DNA from: Ruminococcaceae bacterium UBA1213 | GTDB lineage: Bacteria > Bacillota > Clostridia > Oscillospirales > Acutalibacteraceae | Length of the DNA stretch: 16,036 nt | Assembly: GCA_002309275.1 (NCBI GenBank) | Contig: DBXL01000038.1 | Coordinates: 6,974-23,009, forward strand | Direction: 5' to 3' | In this document: piece by piece, positions 1-7,015 of the stretch | Position numbering within the stretch: the stretch's first letter is position 1 | How the letters are laid out: each line of letters begins with the position of its first letter | The notes under the pieces: model-generated | What the model was told of the DNA's origin: nothing | Database searches by the model: none | The model's input: the letters and a program-made list of their open reading frames with translations, nothing else | Position numbers and translations under genes: made by a program

Positions 1-2825
1 GTATAAATTTTTCCGTGATGTTCGAGAATGGCACGGACTTCATCCGTTGTAATTGCATCAACCCCGCACCCGAATGAAACAAGCTGAACTAAATTCATAT
101 TTTCATGTTTGCTGACGTATTCAGCGGCGGCATACATTCTGGAATGGTATGTCCACTGGTTCAGCACGTCTGTATGGATTTTTTCATGCACTTTACAGCT
201 TACAACGTCTTCCGAAATCAGTGCCACGTTAAAGCTTGTGATAAGTTTATCAATGCCGTGATTTATCTCAGGATCGGCATGGTAGGGGCGACCTGCAAGC
301 ACAATAATTTGTTTGCCCTGTTCCTCTGCACGCTTGATAATTTCATCACCGTAATCACGGATTTTCTGCAAATAGCTTTCATATTCGCTGTAAGCAGCTT
401 TTGCGGCGGCTTTCACTTCTTTCAGCGAAATGCCGTCAAAGTAATTTTTAAATTGTTCATATATTTTTTTAGGAAAGTCTTTTGGGCGGTGAATGCCGAC
501 AAATTCATGGAACAGTTTCACGCCCTCAATATCCTTTGCATAAGAATAAATGACTTCGGGATAGTAGGCGACGACGGGACAATTATAATGATTGTCGCCT
601 AAATCTTCATCAAAGTTGTAGGACATACAGGGATAAAAAATATTTGTGATACCGTTGTCAATCAGCCATTGTACATGACCATGCATTAATTTTGCAGGAA
701 AGCAGACGGTATCGGACGGAATAGTCTGCTGACCGTGAAGATATAATTTTCTGTTGGAGAACGGGGAAGTGATGACTTCAAAACCGAGTTCCGTTAAAAA
801 CGTGTGCCAGAAGGGAAGTAATTCAAACATATTCAAGCCGAGAGGGATACCGATTTTTCCACGGCTGCCCTGTTTGGATTCATAGCTTTTTAAAAGCTGT
901 AATTTATATTGATATATATTAAAACTGTCGTCAGGGGATTTCTTGGTAACAGGTTTTTCACAGCGGTTTCCGGCAATAAATTTTCTGCCGTCGCTGAACG
1001 TATTCACGGTAAGACGGCAGTTATTACTGCACCCACCGCAATTTATGGATTTTATTTCATGGACAAATTCAGAAAGCTGTTTGGGGGTGAGTACGGTGGA
1101 TTTTTGATTTGGCTGGGATTTTGATTTTGCATAGAGTGCCGCACCGTATGCACCCATTAAGCCCGAAATTTCGGGGCGGATAACATTTGTACCCATTTCC
1201 TGCTCAAATGCACGCAGTACAGCGTCATTTAAGAATGTACCGCCCTGCACGACAATTTTTTTACCGAGTTCACGGGGACTTGCCACACGGATAACTTTAT
1301 AAAGGGCATTTTTGACAACGCTTAAACAAAGTCCTGCTGAAATATCTTCAATAGTCGCACCGTCTTTTTGAGCCTGCTTAACAGAGGAATTCATAAATAC
1401 CGTACATCTTGAGCCTAAATCGACAGGTTGTTTTGCAAGGAGTCCGAGCTTTGAAAATTCTTCTGAGGAGTAGCCGAGGGCATTGGCAAAAGTCTGCAAA
1501 AATGAACCGCAGCCCGATGAGCAAGCCTCATTGAGAAAAATATTGTCGATTGCACCGCCACGAATTTTGAAACATTTAATATCCTGACCGCCGATGTCTA
1601 TGACAAATTCAACATCAGGCATAAAACTTTTTGCGGCGGTGAGATGTGCAATCGTTTCGACAATTCCGCAGTCAACGCTGAATGCATTTTTAATAATTTC
1701 CTCGCCGTATCCCGTCACCGCAGAAGAAGTTATTTTGATATTGGGATTGATTTCATAAATATGTTCAAGGAAACTTTTCACAATGGGAACAGGGTTTCCG
1801 CTGTTGGAGAGATATTCGGAATACAGCAGAGTGCCGTCATCGGATATGGCAACGCCTTTTACAGTTGTAGAGCCTGCATCTATGCCTAAAAATACATTTC
1901 CGCTGAAGTTTTTCAAATCGCCTTTTTTAACAGTGGCTTTTGAATGTCTTTGCCTGAACTCGTCAAGTTCAGCCTGATTTCTGAAAAGAGGTTTATTAAA
2001 GGCAAAATTGCCTGTACCTCTGTAAACTTCGACTTTTGCAATCGCATTATCAAGGTCTGCCCCTTTTTCTGCACAGAGTGCCGCACCCAGTGCAACATAA
2101 TAAAGAGAATTTTCAGGACAAATGCCCTTTGTTTTAAGAGCCTTGTCAAATCCTGCTCTTAACTGAGGGATAAAAGTGAGAGGACCGCCCAAATAAACAA
2201 TATTTCCTTTAATTTCACGACCTTGTGCAAGTCCTGCAATCGTCTGATTGACGACAGCCATAAAAATACTTGCCGCAATATCCGTTTTCTTTGCCCCTTG
2301 ATTTAAAAGAGGCTGAATGTCTGTTTTAGCAAAAACACCGCAACGTGAAGCGATTGTATAAGTTTTTTCATGCTGTTCGGCAAGTTCGTTGAGCTGTTCG
2401 ATTGGCACGTTTAAAAGAGTTGCCATTTGGTCTATAAAAGCCCCTGTACCGCCTGCACATGAGCCGTTCATTCTGACCTCCATACCGCCCGATAAAAACA
2501 ATATTTTTGCATCTTCTCCGCCCAGCTCTATGACAACATCGGTATTGGGTATAAAAGCATTTGCAGCCACCCTTGTTGCATAGACTTCCTGTATAAAATC
2601 AATGCCGCAGGCATCGGCGATTCCCATGCCAGCCGAACCGGACATCGCAATCACAGCATTTTCCGTATTTTCGACCTGTTCCTTCACTCTTTGAAGAAGT
2701 TCGGATATTTTTTCGGTAATCTGTGAAAAATGTCTTTCATAAGTTTTGTACAGGATATTGCTGTTTTCGTCAAGAACAACGCATTTAACGGTTGTCGAGC
2801 CAATATCAAGACCTATCCTCACCAT
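1..2825 (-). CDS. Large tandem-domain 2-hydroxyacyl-CoA dehydratase activase (BadF/BadG/HgdC family with DUF2229-like region), 3' end beyond window
   Basis: Seen: an uninterrupted minus-strand frame from ATG at 2825 to the left edge, about 941 residues, C-terminus missing. Two ASKHA-type ATPase domains follow one another. The first starts with GLDIGSTTVK near residue 5 and the second with GIDAGSTTVKG near residue 314. Each has the cysteine pair that holds the bridging [4Fe-4S] cluster in HgdC-type activators: Cys123 (in GSCAGGTGAF) and Cys162 (RCGVF) in domain 1, Cys435 (ACSSGCGSF) and Cys474 (RCTVF) in domain 2. Both pairs are 39 residues apart. A Cys-rich stretch (NCGGCSNNC) then leads into a region resembling the DUF2229 activase-associated domain. 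Family knowledge: activators use ATP hydrolysis to push one electron into a 2-hydroxyacyl-CoA dehydratase. No dehydratase subunit gene is visible here. An AAGGG ribosome binding site lies about 10 nt upstream of the ATG; GTG is the second codon and a less likely start. The gene is divergent from the HMA gene. Substrate is unknown. Confidence 0.9.
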   Translation of the reverse strand, partial: MVRIGLDIGSTTVKCVVLDENSNILYKTYERHFSQITEKISELLQRVKEQVENTENAVIAMSGSAGMGIADACGIDFIQEVYATRVAANAFIPNTDVVIELGGEDAKILFLSGGMEVRMNGSCAGGTGAFIDQMATLLNVPIEQLNELAEQHEKTYTIASRCGVFAKTDIQPLLNQGAKKTDIAASIFMAVVNQTIAGLAQGREIKGNIVYLGGPLTFIPQLRAGFDKALKTKGICPENSLYYVALGAALCAEKGADLDNAIAKVEVYRGTGNFAFNKPLFRNQAELDEFRQRHSKATVKKGDLKNFSGNVFLGIDAGSTTVKGVAISDDGTLLYSEYLSNSGNPVPIVKSFLEHIYEINPNIKITSSAVTGYGEEIIKNAFSVDCGIVETIAHLTAAKSFMPDVEFVIDIGGQDIKCFKIRGGAIDNIFLNEACSSGCGSFLQTFANALGYSSEEFSKLGLLAKQPVDLGSRCTVFMNSSVKQAQKDGATIEDISAGLCLSVVKNALYKVIRVASPRELGKKIVVQGGTFLNDAVLRAFEQEMGTNVIRPEISGLMGAYGAALYAKSKSQPNQKSTVLTPKQLSEFVHEIKSINCGGCSNNCRLTVNTFSDGRKFIAGNRCEKPVTKKSPDDSFNIYQYKLQLLKSYESKQGSRGKIGIPLGLNMFELLPFWHTFLTELGFEVITSPFSNRKLYLHGQQTIPSDTVCFPAKLMHGHVQWLIDNGITNIFYPCMSYNFDEDLGDNHYNCPVVAYYPEVIYSYAKDIEGVKLFHEFVGIHRPKDFPKKIYEQFKNYFDGISLKEVKAAAKAAYSEYESYLQKIRDYGDEIIKRAEEQGKQIIVLAGRPYHADPEINHGIDKLITSFNVALISEDVVSCKVHEKIHTDVLNQWTYHSRMYAAAEYVSKHENMNLVQLVSFGCGVDAITTDEVRAILEHHGKIY

Positions 2826-2877
2826 CAGAACACACCCTTTTTGATACATACCATAATTTCTTATTACTTAAAGTATT

Positions 2878-2906
2878 ATTATACATTAAAAAAAAACTAA
2901 ATAAAT
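2878..2906 (-). promoter_or_regulatory. Candidate promoter of the activase gene, overlapped by an A/T palindrome
   Basis: On the minus strand a perfect TATAAT -10 box is at 2883-2878. The -35 position 17 nt away (2906-2901) reads ATTTAT, a weak match. A palindrome with 8-bp arms, AATTCTTT and AAAGAATT around one central base, covers 2904-2920 and overlaps this -35 position. It could be an operator, but A/T-rich palindromes are common by chance in such DNA. Confidence 0.4.
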
Positions 2907-3006
2907 TCTTTAAAAGAATTATAAGCTTGAAATAAAATGTAATTTTTGGCGATATGTACAATTCAATGTTTGACAATATGTATAGAAATTTCAATAAAAA
3001 TTCTAT

Positions 3007-3035
3007 TTGACAAATACAAAAATATGATTTAAAAT
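3007..3035 (+). promoter_or_regulatory. Sigma-70-type promoter of the HMA gene
   Basis: TTGACA at 3007-3012 and TAAAAT at 3030-3035 are separated by exactly 17 nt. The predicted start near 3042 gives a leader of about 28 nt before the proposed TTG start at 3070. Confidence 0.7.
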
Positions 3036-3069
3036 GTAAATATAATCTTCTTTGCAGGGGTGTTTTGAG

Positions 3070-3324
3070 TTGGTAAAGATAATTTTGGGTGTGGAAGGCA
3101 TGATGTGCGGAATGTGTGAAGCACATATGAATGACGCTGTGAGAAATCACTTTAAAGTGACAAAGGTTTCTTCCTCTCATAAAAACAATTCTGTCGAGAT
3201 TATTTCTGAAAGTGATATTTCAAGAGATGAGCTTGAAAAAGTGGTGGAACAAACAGGATATAAGCTTACTTCTTACGATTCTGAACCGTATGAAAAGAAA
3301 AAAGGATTTCTGTTTTTTCAATAA
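3070..3324 (+). CDS. Small heavy-metal-associated (HMA) domain protein, CopZ-like
   Basis: A protein of 84 residues with a beta-alpha-beta HMA pattern. The metal site GMMCGMC is at residues 10-16, matching the GMxCxxC motif that binds Cu(I) or another soft metal in CopZ, Atx1 and P-type ATPase N-domains. The motif is followed by a helix and a late E-TGY strand-turn typical of the fold. I chose TTG at 3070 because CAGGGG (3055-3060) sits 9 nt upstream; an in-frame TTG at 3052 would place this site inside the gene. No ATG fits before the metal motif. The gene is monocistronic, with its own promoter and a terminator at 3363-3400. No copper ATPase or CsoR/CopY regulator is adjacent. The C-terminal KKKGFLFFQ tail is unusual for a soluble chaperone. 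Metal chaperone is the best guess, and the metal is not determined. Confidence 0.8.
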   Translation: MVKIILGVEGMMCGMCEAHMNDAVRNHFKVTKVSSSHKNNSVEIISESDISRDELEKVVEQTGYKLTSYDSEPYEKKKGFLFFQ

Positions 3325-3362
3325 AACGTGATTTGTTTTTTTCATGTTTTCCTCCTTTCATG

Positions 3363-3400
3363 CCGGCAGTCCGATTTTCTGGACTGCTGGTGTATTTTTT
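3363..3400 (+). terminator. Intrinsic terminator after the HMA gene
   Basis: A 10-bp stem, CCGGCAGTCC (3363-3372) with GGACTGCTGG (3381-3390, one G-T pair) and an 8-nt loop, is followed by TGTATTTTTT. It separates the HMA gene from the trpB promoter. Confidence 0.9.
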
Positions 3401-3430
3401 GTTAAATTTTTGTAAATTCCAAAAAAACTA

Positions 3431-3460
3431 TTGACAATTATTCATAAAATGATATATAAT
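3431..3460 (+). promoter_or_regulatory. Promoter of the T-box-trpB transcript
   Basis: TTGACA at 3431-3436 and TATAAT at 3455-3460 with an 18-nt spacer, both perfect consensus hexamers. The predicted start is about 3467, just before the T-box stem I. Confidence 0.85.
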
Positions 3461-3471
3461 GTTGTCAAACC

Positions 3472-3740
3472 GATGACGAAGAGTAAGTAGGCTTTGAGAA
3501 TCATCTCACAGAGAGCCGCAGACGGTGGGATTGTGGCAGAAAAAACAAGGCTGAATGGACTTCCGAGGGCGAGCGGAAATGCTTTTGGCAGAGTATGCAA
3601 GACGGATGTACTTCCCGTGAAAGAAGTGTGCGTATGTCAGTACGCAAAGAGTGGACACATCAGTGTCAAGCAGGGTGGCACCGCAGGAGATCTTATCCTG
3701 TCCCGGCATTTCAGTATGCTTTGGGGCAGTTTTTTGTTTG
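3472..3740 (+). ncRNA. Tryptophan-specific T-box leader with antiterminator/terminator
   Basis: This gene-free stretch before trpB carries a full T-box. The AGAGAG bulge element (3509-3514) and GGTGGGA distal-loop element (3524-3530) mark stem I. The specifier loop reads GAATGGAC, with codon TGG at 3556-3558, so uncharged tRNA-Trp is the expected effector. The conserved T-box sequence AGGGTGGCACCGC lies at 3672-3684. The terminator stem pairs CTGTCCCGGCAT (3698-3709) with ATGCTTTGGGGCAG (3716-3729, small TT bulge), followed by a T-run from 3730. The CCTGTCCC strand can instead pair with the T-box bulge region to form the antiterminator. Known mechanism: low Trp-tRNA charging lets transcription continue into trpB. 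The short open frames found inside this leader are not expected to be translated. Confidence 0.93.
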
Positions 3741-3777
3741 TCTTAAAGCAAATATATTTTAAAAGGAGAAATTTAAA

Positions 3778-5157
3778 ATGAGCGAAAATAAGATCCCTTA
3801 CAAAATTTATCTTGATGAAACAGAGATACCGAAGCAGTGGTATAACCTTCGTGCAGACATGAAAGTAAAGCCGGCACCGCTTCTCAATCCCGGAACCTGC
3901 CAGCCCCTTACAGCAGAGGAAATGAGCGGTATATTCTGTGAAGAACTCGTTGCTCAGGAGCTTGACGACACTACACCTTATATTGATATTCCCGAAGAAA
4001 TCAGAGATTTCTATAAAATGTACCGTCCGGCACCGCTTATCCGTGCCTACTGTCTTGAAAAGGCTCTCGGTACTCCCGCAAAAATTTACTATAAATTTGA
4101 GGGCAACAATACAAGTGGCAGCCATAAACTCAATTCTGCAATCGCTCAGGCTTATTATGCGAAAAAGCAGGGCTTGAAAGGTGTTACAACAGAAACAGGT
4201 GCAGGTCAGTGGGGTACAGCTCTTTCAATGGCTTGTGCATATCTCGGACTTGACTGTAAAGTTTATATGGTAAAAGTCAGCTATGAGCAGAAGCCTTTCA
4301 GACGTGAAGTAATGCGTACCTACGGTGCAAATGTAACCCCTTCACCGTCAGAAACTACCGAAGTAGGCAGAAAGATACTTGCAGAACACCCCGGCACAAC
4401 GGGCAGTCTTGGCTGTGCTATATCTGAGGCTGTTGAAGTTGCTACTAAAACAGAGGGTTACAGATATGTATTAGGCTCTGTTTTGAATCAGGTACTTTTG
4501 CACCAGTCCGTTATCGGTCTTGAGGCAAAAGCTGCTCTTGACAAATACGGCGTAAAGCCTGATATTATCATAGGCTGTGCAGGCGGCGGCTCTAACTTGG
4601 GCGGACTTATCGCACCTTTCATGGGTGAGAAACTGCGTGGTGAGAACGATTATAAAATAATTGCTGTTGAGCCTGCATCATGTCCGAGCTTTACAAGAGG
4701 AAAGTTTGCATATGACTTCTGTGATACAGGTATGATATGTCCGTTGGCTAAGATGTACACACTTGGTTCCAACTTTATCCCGTCACCCAACCATGCAGGC
4801 GGTCTGCGTTTCCATGGTATGTCATCTACTCTCAGCCAGCTTTACCATGACGGCTATATGGACGCTGTTTCATATGAGCAGACAGAGGTATTTGCGGCAG
4901 CAGAGCAGTTTGCAAGAGTAGAAGGAATTCTTCCTGCTCCCGAAAGCTCACACGCTATCAAGGGTGCCATAGATGAAGCTCTCAAATGCAAGGAAACAGG
5001 CGAGGAAAAAACCATTCTCTTTGGTCTTACGGGTACAGGTTACTTTGATATGACAGCATATGAGAAATTCAATGACGGTGTCATGACCGACTATATCCCG
5101 ACAGATGAAGAAATTGCACAGGGACTTTCAAAGCTTCCTGTTGTTCCCGAAGAATAA
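3778..5157 (+). CDS. trpB: Tryptophan synthase beta chain, TrpB2 type
   Basis: A PLP enzyme of 459 residues that joins indole and L-serine to make L-tryptophan in the cytoplasm. Seen: the PLP lysine Lys117 in NTSGSHKLNSA, the catalytic glutamate region TETGAGQWG (about 138-146), and the PLP phosphate loop GGGSNLGG (269-276). The length and the N-terminal extension with IPEEIRDFYKMYRPAPL match the TrpB2 subgroup rather than the roughly 400-residue TrpB1 that pairs with TrpA. No trpA or other trp gene is adjacent, so it probably acts alone on free indole as a salvage enzyme; this is inference from the subgroup. The ATG at 3778 has AAGGAG (3763-3768) 9 nt upstream. Expression is controlled by the Trp T-box in front. 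The stop codon is followed within 10 nt by the preQ1 riboswitch, and no separate terminator closes trpB. Confidence 0.96.
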   Translation: MSENKIPYKIYLDETEIPKQWYNLRADMKVKPAPLLNPGTCQPLTAEEMSGIFCEELVAQELDDTTPYIDIPEEIRDFYKMYRPAPLIRAYCLEKALGTPAKIYYKFEGNNTSGSHKLNSAIAQAYYAKKQGLKGVTTETGAGQWGTALSMACAYLGLDCKVYMVKVSYEQKPFRREVMRTYGANVTPSPSETTEVGRKILAEHPGTTGSLGCAISEAVEVATKTEGYRYVLGSVLNQVLLHQSVIGLEAKAALDKYGVKPDIIIGCAGGGSNLGGLIAPFMGEKLRGENDYKIIAVEPASCPSFTRGKFAYDFCDTGMICPLAKMYTLGSNFIPSPNHAGGLRFHGMSSTLSQLYHDGYMDAVSYEQTEVFAAAEQFARVEGILPAPESSHAIKGAIDEALKCKETGEEKTILFGLTGTGYFDMTAYEKFNDGVMTDYIPTDEEIAQGLSKLPVVPEE

Positions 5158-5164
5158 TATATAA

Positions 5165-5210
5165 CCGACAGTTCGCTTGGTATCAACCTGTCGTAAAACA
5201 AAAACCAGAA
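5165..5210 (+). ncRNA. preQ1-I-type riboswitch aptamer in front of the que operon
   Basis: Stem P1 pairs CGACAG (5166-5171) with CTGTCG (5188-5193). The loop begins TTCGC and ends AAC, as in class I preQ1 aptamers, and the 3' tail is A-rich (TAAAACAAAAACC). Loop TTGGT (5177-5181) can pair with ACCAG (5204-5208) to close the H-type pseudoknot, with one G-U pair. The position directly before a complete preQ1 synthesis operon supports the call. Binding of preQ1, the product of QueF, would be expected to favour the terminator that follows. The loop is longer than in the best-studied examples, so the subtype is uncertain. Confidence 0.8.
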
Positions 5211-5224
5211 ACTTTTGTCAATGC

Positions 5225-5261
5225 AGATGTGTCTGATTTTTTGTCAGGCACATCTTTTTTT
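5225..5261 (+). terminator. Intrinsic terminator, expression platform of the preQ1 riboswitch
   Basis: AGATGTGTCTGA (5225-5236) pairs with TCAGGCACATCT (5244-5255) with one G-U pair, followed by seven T. It ends 16 nt before queD. An alternative pairing is visible: the aptamer tail ACAAAAA (5198-5204) is a perfect 7-nt complement of TTTTTGT (5238-5244) in the terminator loop, a possible antiterminator when the pseudoknot is not formed. That switch is inference. Confidence 0.88.
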
Positions 5262-5277
5262 ATCGAGGAGGAGTTTC

Positions 5278-5703
5278 ATGTATGCATTGAAAACGCAGGC
5301 ACATTTTGATTCAGCCCATTTTTTGCACGGCTATGACGGAAAATGCAAAAATATTCATGGTCACAGATGGACAGTTGAGGCTGAAATAACGGGAGAAACA
5401 CTTCAAAAAGACGGTTTTCAAAGGGATATGCTCATAGATTTCGGTGACTTCAAAAGAGAATTGAAAAATCTTGCGGATTTCTATGACCACAGCTTGATTT
5501 ATGAAAAAAACTCTCTCAAAGAAAAAACGCTCTCTGCACTGAAAGAGGAAGATTTCAGGCTGATTGAGATAGAGTGCAGACCTACGGCAGAGAATTTTGC
5601 AAAGATGTTTTTTGATAGGCTGAAAGAAAAGGGATTGAATATTTCAAAAGTGACGGTTTATGAAACACCCGAAAATTGTGCCGTATATTCAAATTATCTG
5701 TAA
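5278..5703 (+). CDS. queD: 6-carboxy-5,6,7,8-tetrahydropterin synthase (QueD)
   Basis: A protein of 141 residues of the PTPS/QueD tunnel fold. It converts 7,8-dihydroneopterin triphosphate to 6-carboxytetrahydropterin, the second step of preQ1 synthesis. Seen: the zinc histidines His14 (DSAHF), His27 and His29 (IHGHRW), the catalytic Cys23 in GKCKNIHGH, Asp70-His71 (YDHSL) and the substrate glutamate Glu129 in VYETPENC. The CxxxHGH spacing is that of bacterial QueD rather than of eukaryotic 6-pyruvoyl-tetrahydropterin synthase. The start at 5278 is chosen for the GAGGAGGAG site (5265-5273). An in-frame upstream start at 5215 would run through the terminator hairpin and is rejected. First gene of the que operon, under the preQ1 riboswitch. 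Confidence 0.95.
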   Translation: MYALKTQAHFDSAHFLHGYDGKCKNIHGHRWTVEAEITGETLQKDGFQRDMLIDFGDFKRELKNLADFYDHSLIYEKNSLKEKTLSALKEEDFRLIEIECRPTAENFAKMFFDRLKEKGLNISKVTVYETPENCAVYSNYL

Positions 5704-5728
5704 AAATCAGTTTTTTTGGGAAAGGGGT

Positions 5729-5769
5729 GTGGGGGATAACCTTTTTTTGCAAAAAAAGGTTTCCCCCAC
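5729..5769 (+). repeat. Long inverted repeat between queD and queE
   Basis: Arms of about 20 nt, GTGGGGGATAACC plus seven T (5729-5748) and seven A plus GGTTTCCCCCAC (5751-5769), surround a 2-nt GC centre. They differ by a single base indel. The G/C outer part and A/T inner part differ from a normal intrinsic terminator, because no T-run follows the stem. It may be a dispersed REP/MITE-like element or a processing or attenuation hairpin inside the operon. It lies 26 nt after queD and 30 nt before queE. Confidence 0.85.
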
Positions 5770-5798
5770 GAAACCTCGATTATTGGAGGAAAAAAGGA

Positions 5799-6458
5799 AT
5801 GTTTGAAGTTGTTGAAAGTTTTGTAAGTATCAACGGGGAGAGTACCCGTGCAGGTGAATTGGCTGTATTTGTGAGGTTTAAAGGGTGCAATTTGCATTGT
5901 TCGTATTGCGACACGCAATGGGCAAATGAATTTGATGTTGAATACAAAAATATGAGTACAGGGGAACTATGTGAGCTTGTGAAAAATACAGGTGTTAAAA
6001 ATGTCACTCTCACGGGCGGGGAGCCTTTGCTTCAGGATAAAATGGAAGTTTTGATTGAAAGCTTGATTGCTCAAGGAAACCGTGTTGAAATTGAAACAAA
6101 CGGCAGTATATCTCTTGAAAAGTTTGCCGATTTGAAAAACAGACCTGTTTTTACAATGGACTATAAGTTGCCGTCAAGCAACATGGAAACATATATGAAT
6201 ACAGATAATTTCAGTCTGCTTGAAAAAAGCGATACCGTAAAATTTGTATCGGGAAGCATTGCGGATTTGGAGAGGGCAGTTGAAATTATAGAAAAATATT
6301 CACTTTTGGAGAAATGTCATGTTTATATAAGCCCTGTTTTTGATAAAATAGAGCCGAGTGAAATAGTGGATTTTATGATAAAGAGGAATTTGAATGGAAT
6401 AAGACTGCAATTACAGATGCATAAATTCATATGGGAGCCTGACAGGAGGGGCGTTTGA
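5799..6458 (+). CDS. queE: 7-carboxy-7-deazaguanine synthase (QueE), radical SAM
   Basis: A protein of 219 residues that rearranges 6-carboxytetrahydropterin to 7-carboxy-7-deazaguanine using S-adenosylmethionine and a [4Fe-4S] cluster. Seen: the radical SAM motif CxxxCxxC as Cys30, Cys34 and Cys37 (FKGCNLHCSYCDTQWA), the SAM-binding TLTGGEPLLQ (GGEP at 73-76), the N-terminal ESFVSINGEST typical of QueE, and the late LQLQMHKFIW segment. The length fits the family. The ATG at 5799 has GGAGGA at 5785-5790; a longer in-frame start at 5676 would translate the inverted repeat and part of queD and is rejected. The stop codon overlaps the folE start by one base (TGATG at 6456-6460), so the two are probably translationally coupled. 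Confidence 0.95.
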   Translation: MFEVVESFVSINGESTRAGELAVFVRFKGCNLHCSYCDTQWANEFDVEYKNMSTGELCELVKNTGVKNVTLTGGEPLLQDKMEVLIESLIAQGNRVEIETNGSISLEKFADLKNRPVFTMDYKLPSSNMETYMNTDNFSLLEKSDTVKFVSGSIADLERAVEIIEKYSLLEKCHVYISPVFDKIEPSEIVDFMIKRNLNGIRLQLQMHKFIWEPDRRGV

Positions 6459-7015
6459 TGGATAAAAAAGCAATAGAATATCATGTCAGAGGAATTTTGG
6501 AGGCAATAGGCGAAAATCCCGACAGAGAGGGACTTTTGGAAACCCCTGAAAGAGTGGCAAGAATGTTGGAAGAGGTTTTGGAGGGCATACAATACAGTAA
6601 TCATGAGATAGCACAGATGTTTGGAAAGACATTTGACGTACCGAACAATGACACGGTTGTCATGCGTGATATAACGGTATTCAGCTACTGTGAACATCAT
6701 TTTGCATTGATGTATGATATGAAAGTGAACGTTGCCTATATCCCTCACGGTAAAGTTTTGGGATTGAGCAAAATTGCAAGGGTATGTGACATGGCGGCAA
6801 AGCGTCTGCAATTACAGGAGAGATTGGGAAATGACATTGCAGAGATAATATCCGAAGCGGCAGGCACGCCTGATGTAGCCGTTGCAATAAGCGGTTCACA
6901 CAGCTGTATGACGGCAAGGGGCATAAAAAACGTATCTGCCCAGACCATCACCGAAACTTTCAGAGGACAGTTTAAGGTTGATAACGATTTAAAAAACCTT
7001 GTGAGATTTAAATGA
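6458..7015 (+). CDS. folE: GTP cyclohydrolase I
   Basis: A protein of 185 residues that opens GTP to 7,8-dihydroneopterin triphosphate, the entry substrate for QueD and also for folate. Seen: the zinc ligands Cys78 and His81 (YCEHHFALM) and Cys150 (GSHSCMTARG), plus GLSKIARV and RLQLQERL of the type IA (zinc) enzyme. The N-terminal DREGLLETPERVARM motif is also typical. ATG at 6458 overlaps the queE stop, with AGGAGGG (6444-6450) 7 nt upstream; a TTG codon immediately before (6455) is not needed. Its place between queE and queC suggests a supply dedicated to the deazaguanine pathway, though it could also feed folate; another folE elsewhere would decide that. The stop codon TGA runs directly into the heptamer repeat. 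Confidence 0.96.
   Translation: MDKKAIEYHVRGILEAIGENPDREGLLETPERVARMLEEVLEGIQYSNHEIAQMFGKTFDVPNNDTVVMRDITVFSYCEHHFALMYDMKVNVAYIPHGKVLGLSKIARVCDMAAKRLQLQERLGNDIAEIISEAAGTPDVAVAISGSHSCMTARGIKNVSAQTITETFRGQFKVDNDLKNLVRFK

Noticed and set aside
105..602. Plus-strand open frame of 165 codons
   Set aside because: It lies antisense to the well-supported activase gene and its translation has no recognisable domain or ribosome binding site. The same holds for the other plus-strand frames between 900 and 2600.
2970..2998. Second promoter for the HMA gene from TTGACA at 2970-2975
   Set aside because: No acceptable -10 box lies 16-18 nt downstream; the TTGACA at 3007 with TAAAAT is much better.
3494..3781. 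Open frame of 95 codons covering the T-box
   Set aside because: It runs through the specifier, T-box and terminator structures of a leader RNA, and has no ribosome binding site; coding is accidental.
5100..5165. Promoter for the que operon within the trpB 3' end
   Set aside because: TAATAT and TATAAC -10-like sequences occur, but neither has a -35 box at a proper distance.
5215..5277. N-terminal extension of QueD
   Set aside because: It would translate the riboswitch terminator hairpin; QueD homology and the GAGGAGGAG site point to the ATG at 5278.
5676..5798. N-terminal extension of QueE
   Set aside because: It would overlap queD and translate the inverted repeat; the QueE family begins near MFEVVESFVSINGEST.
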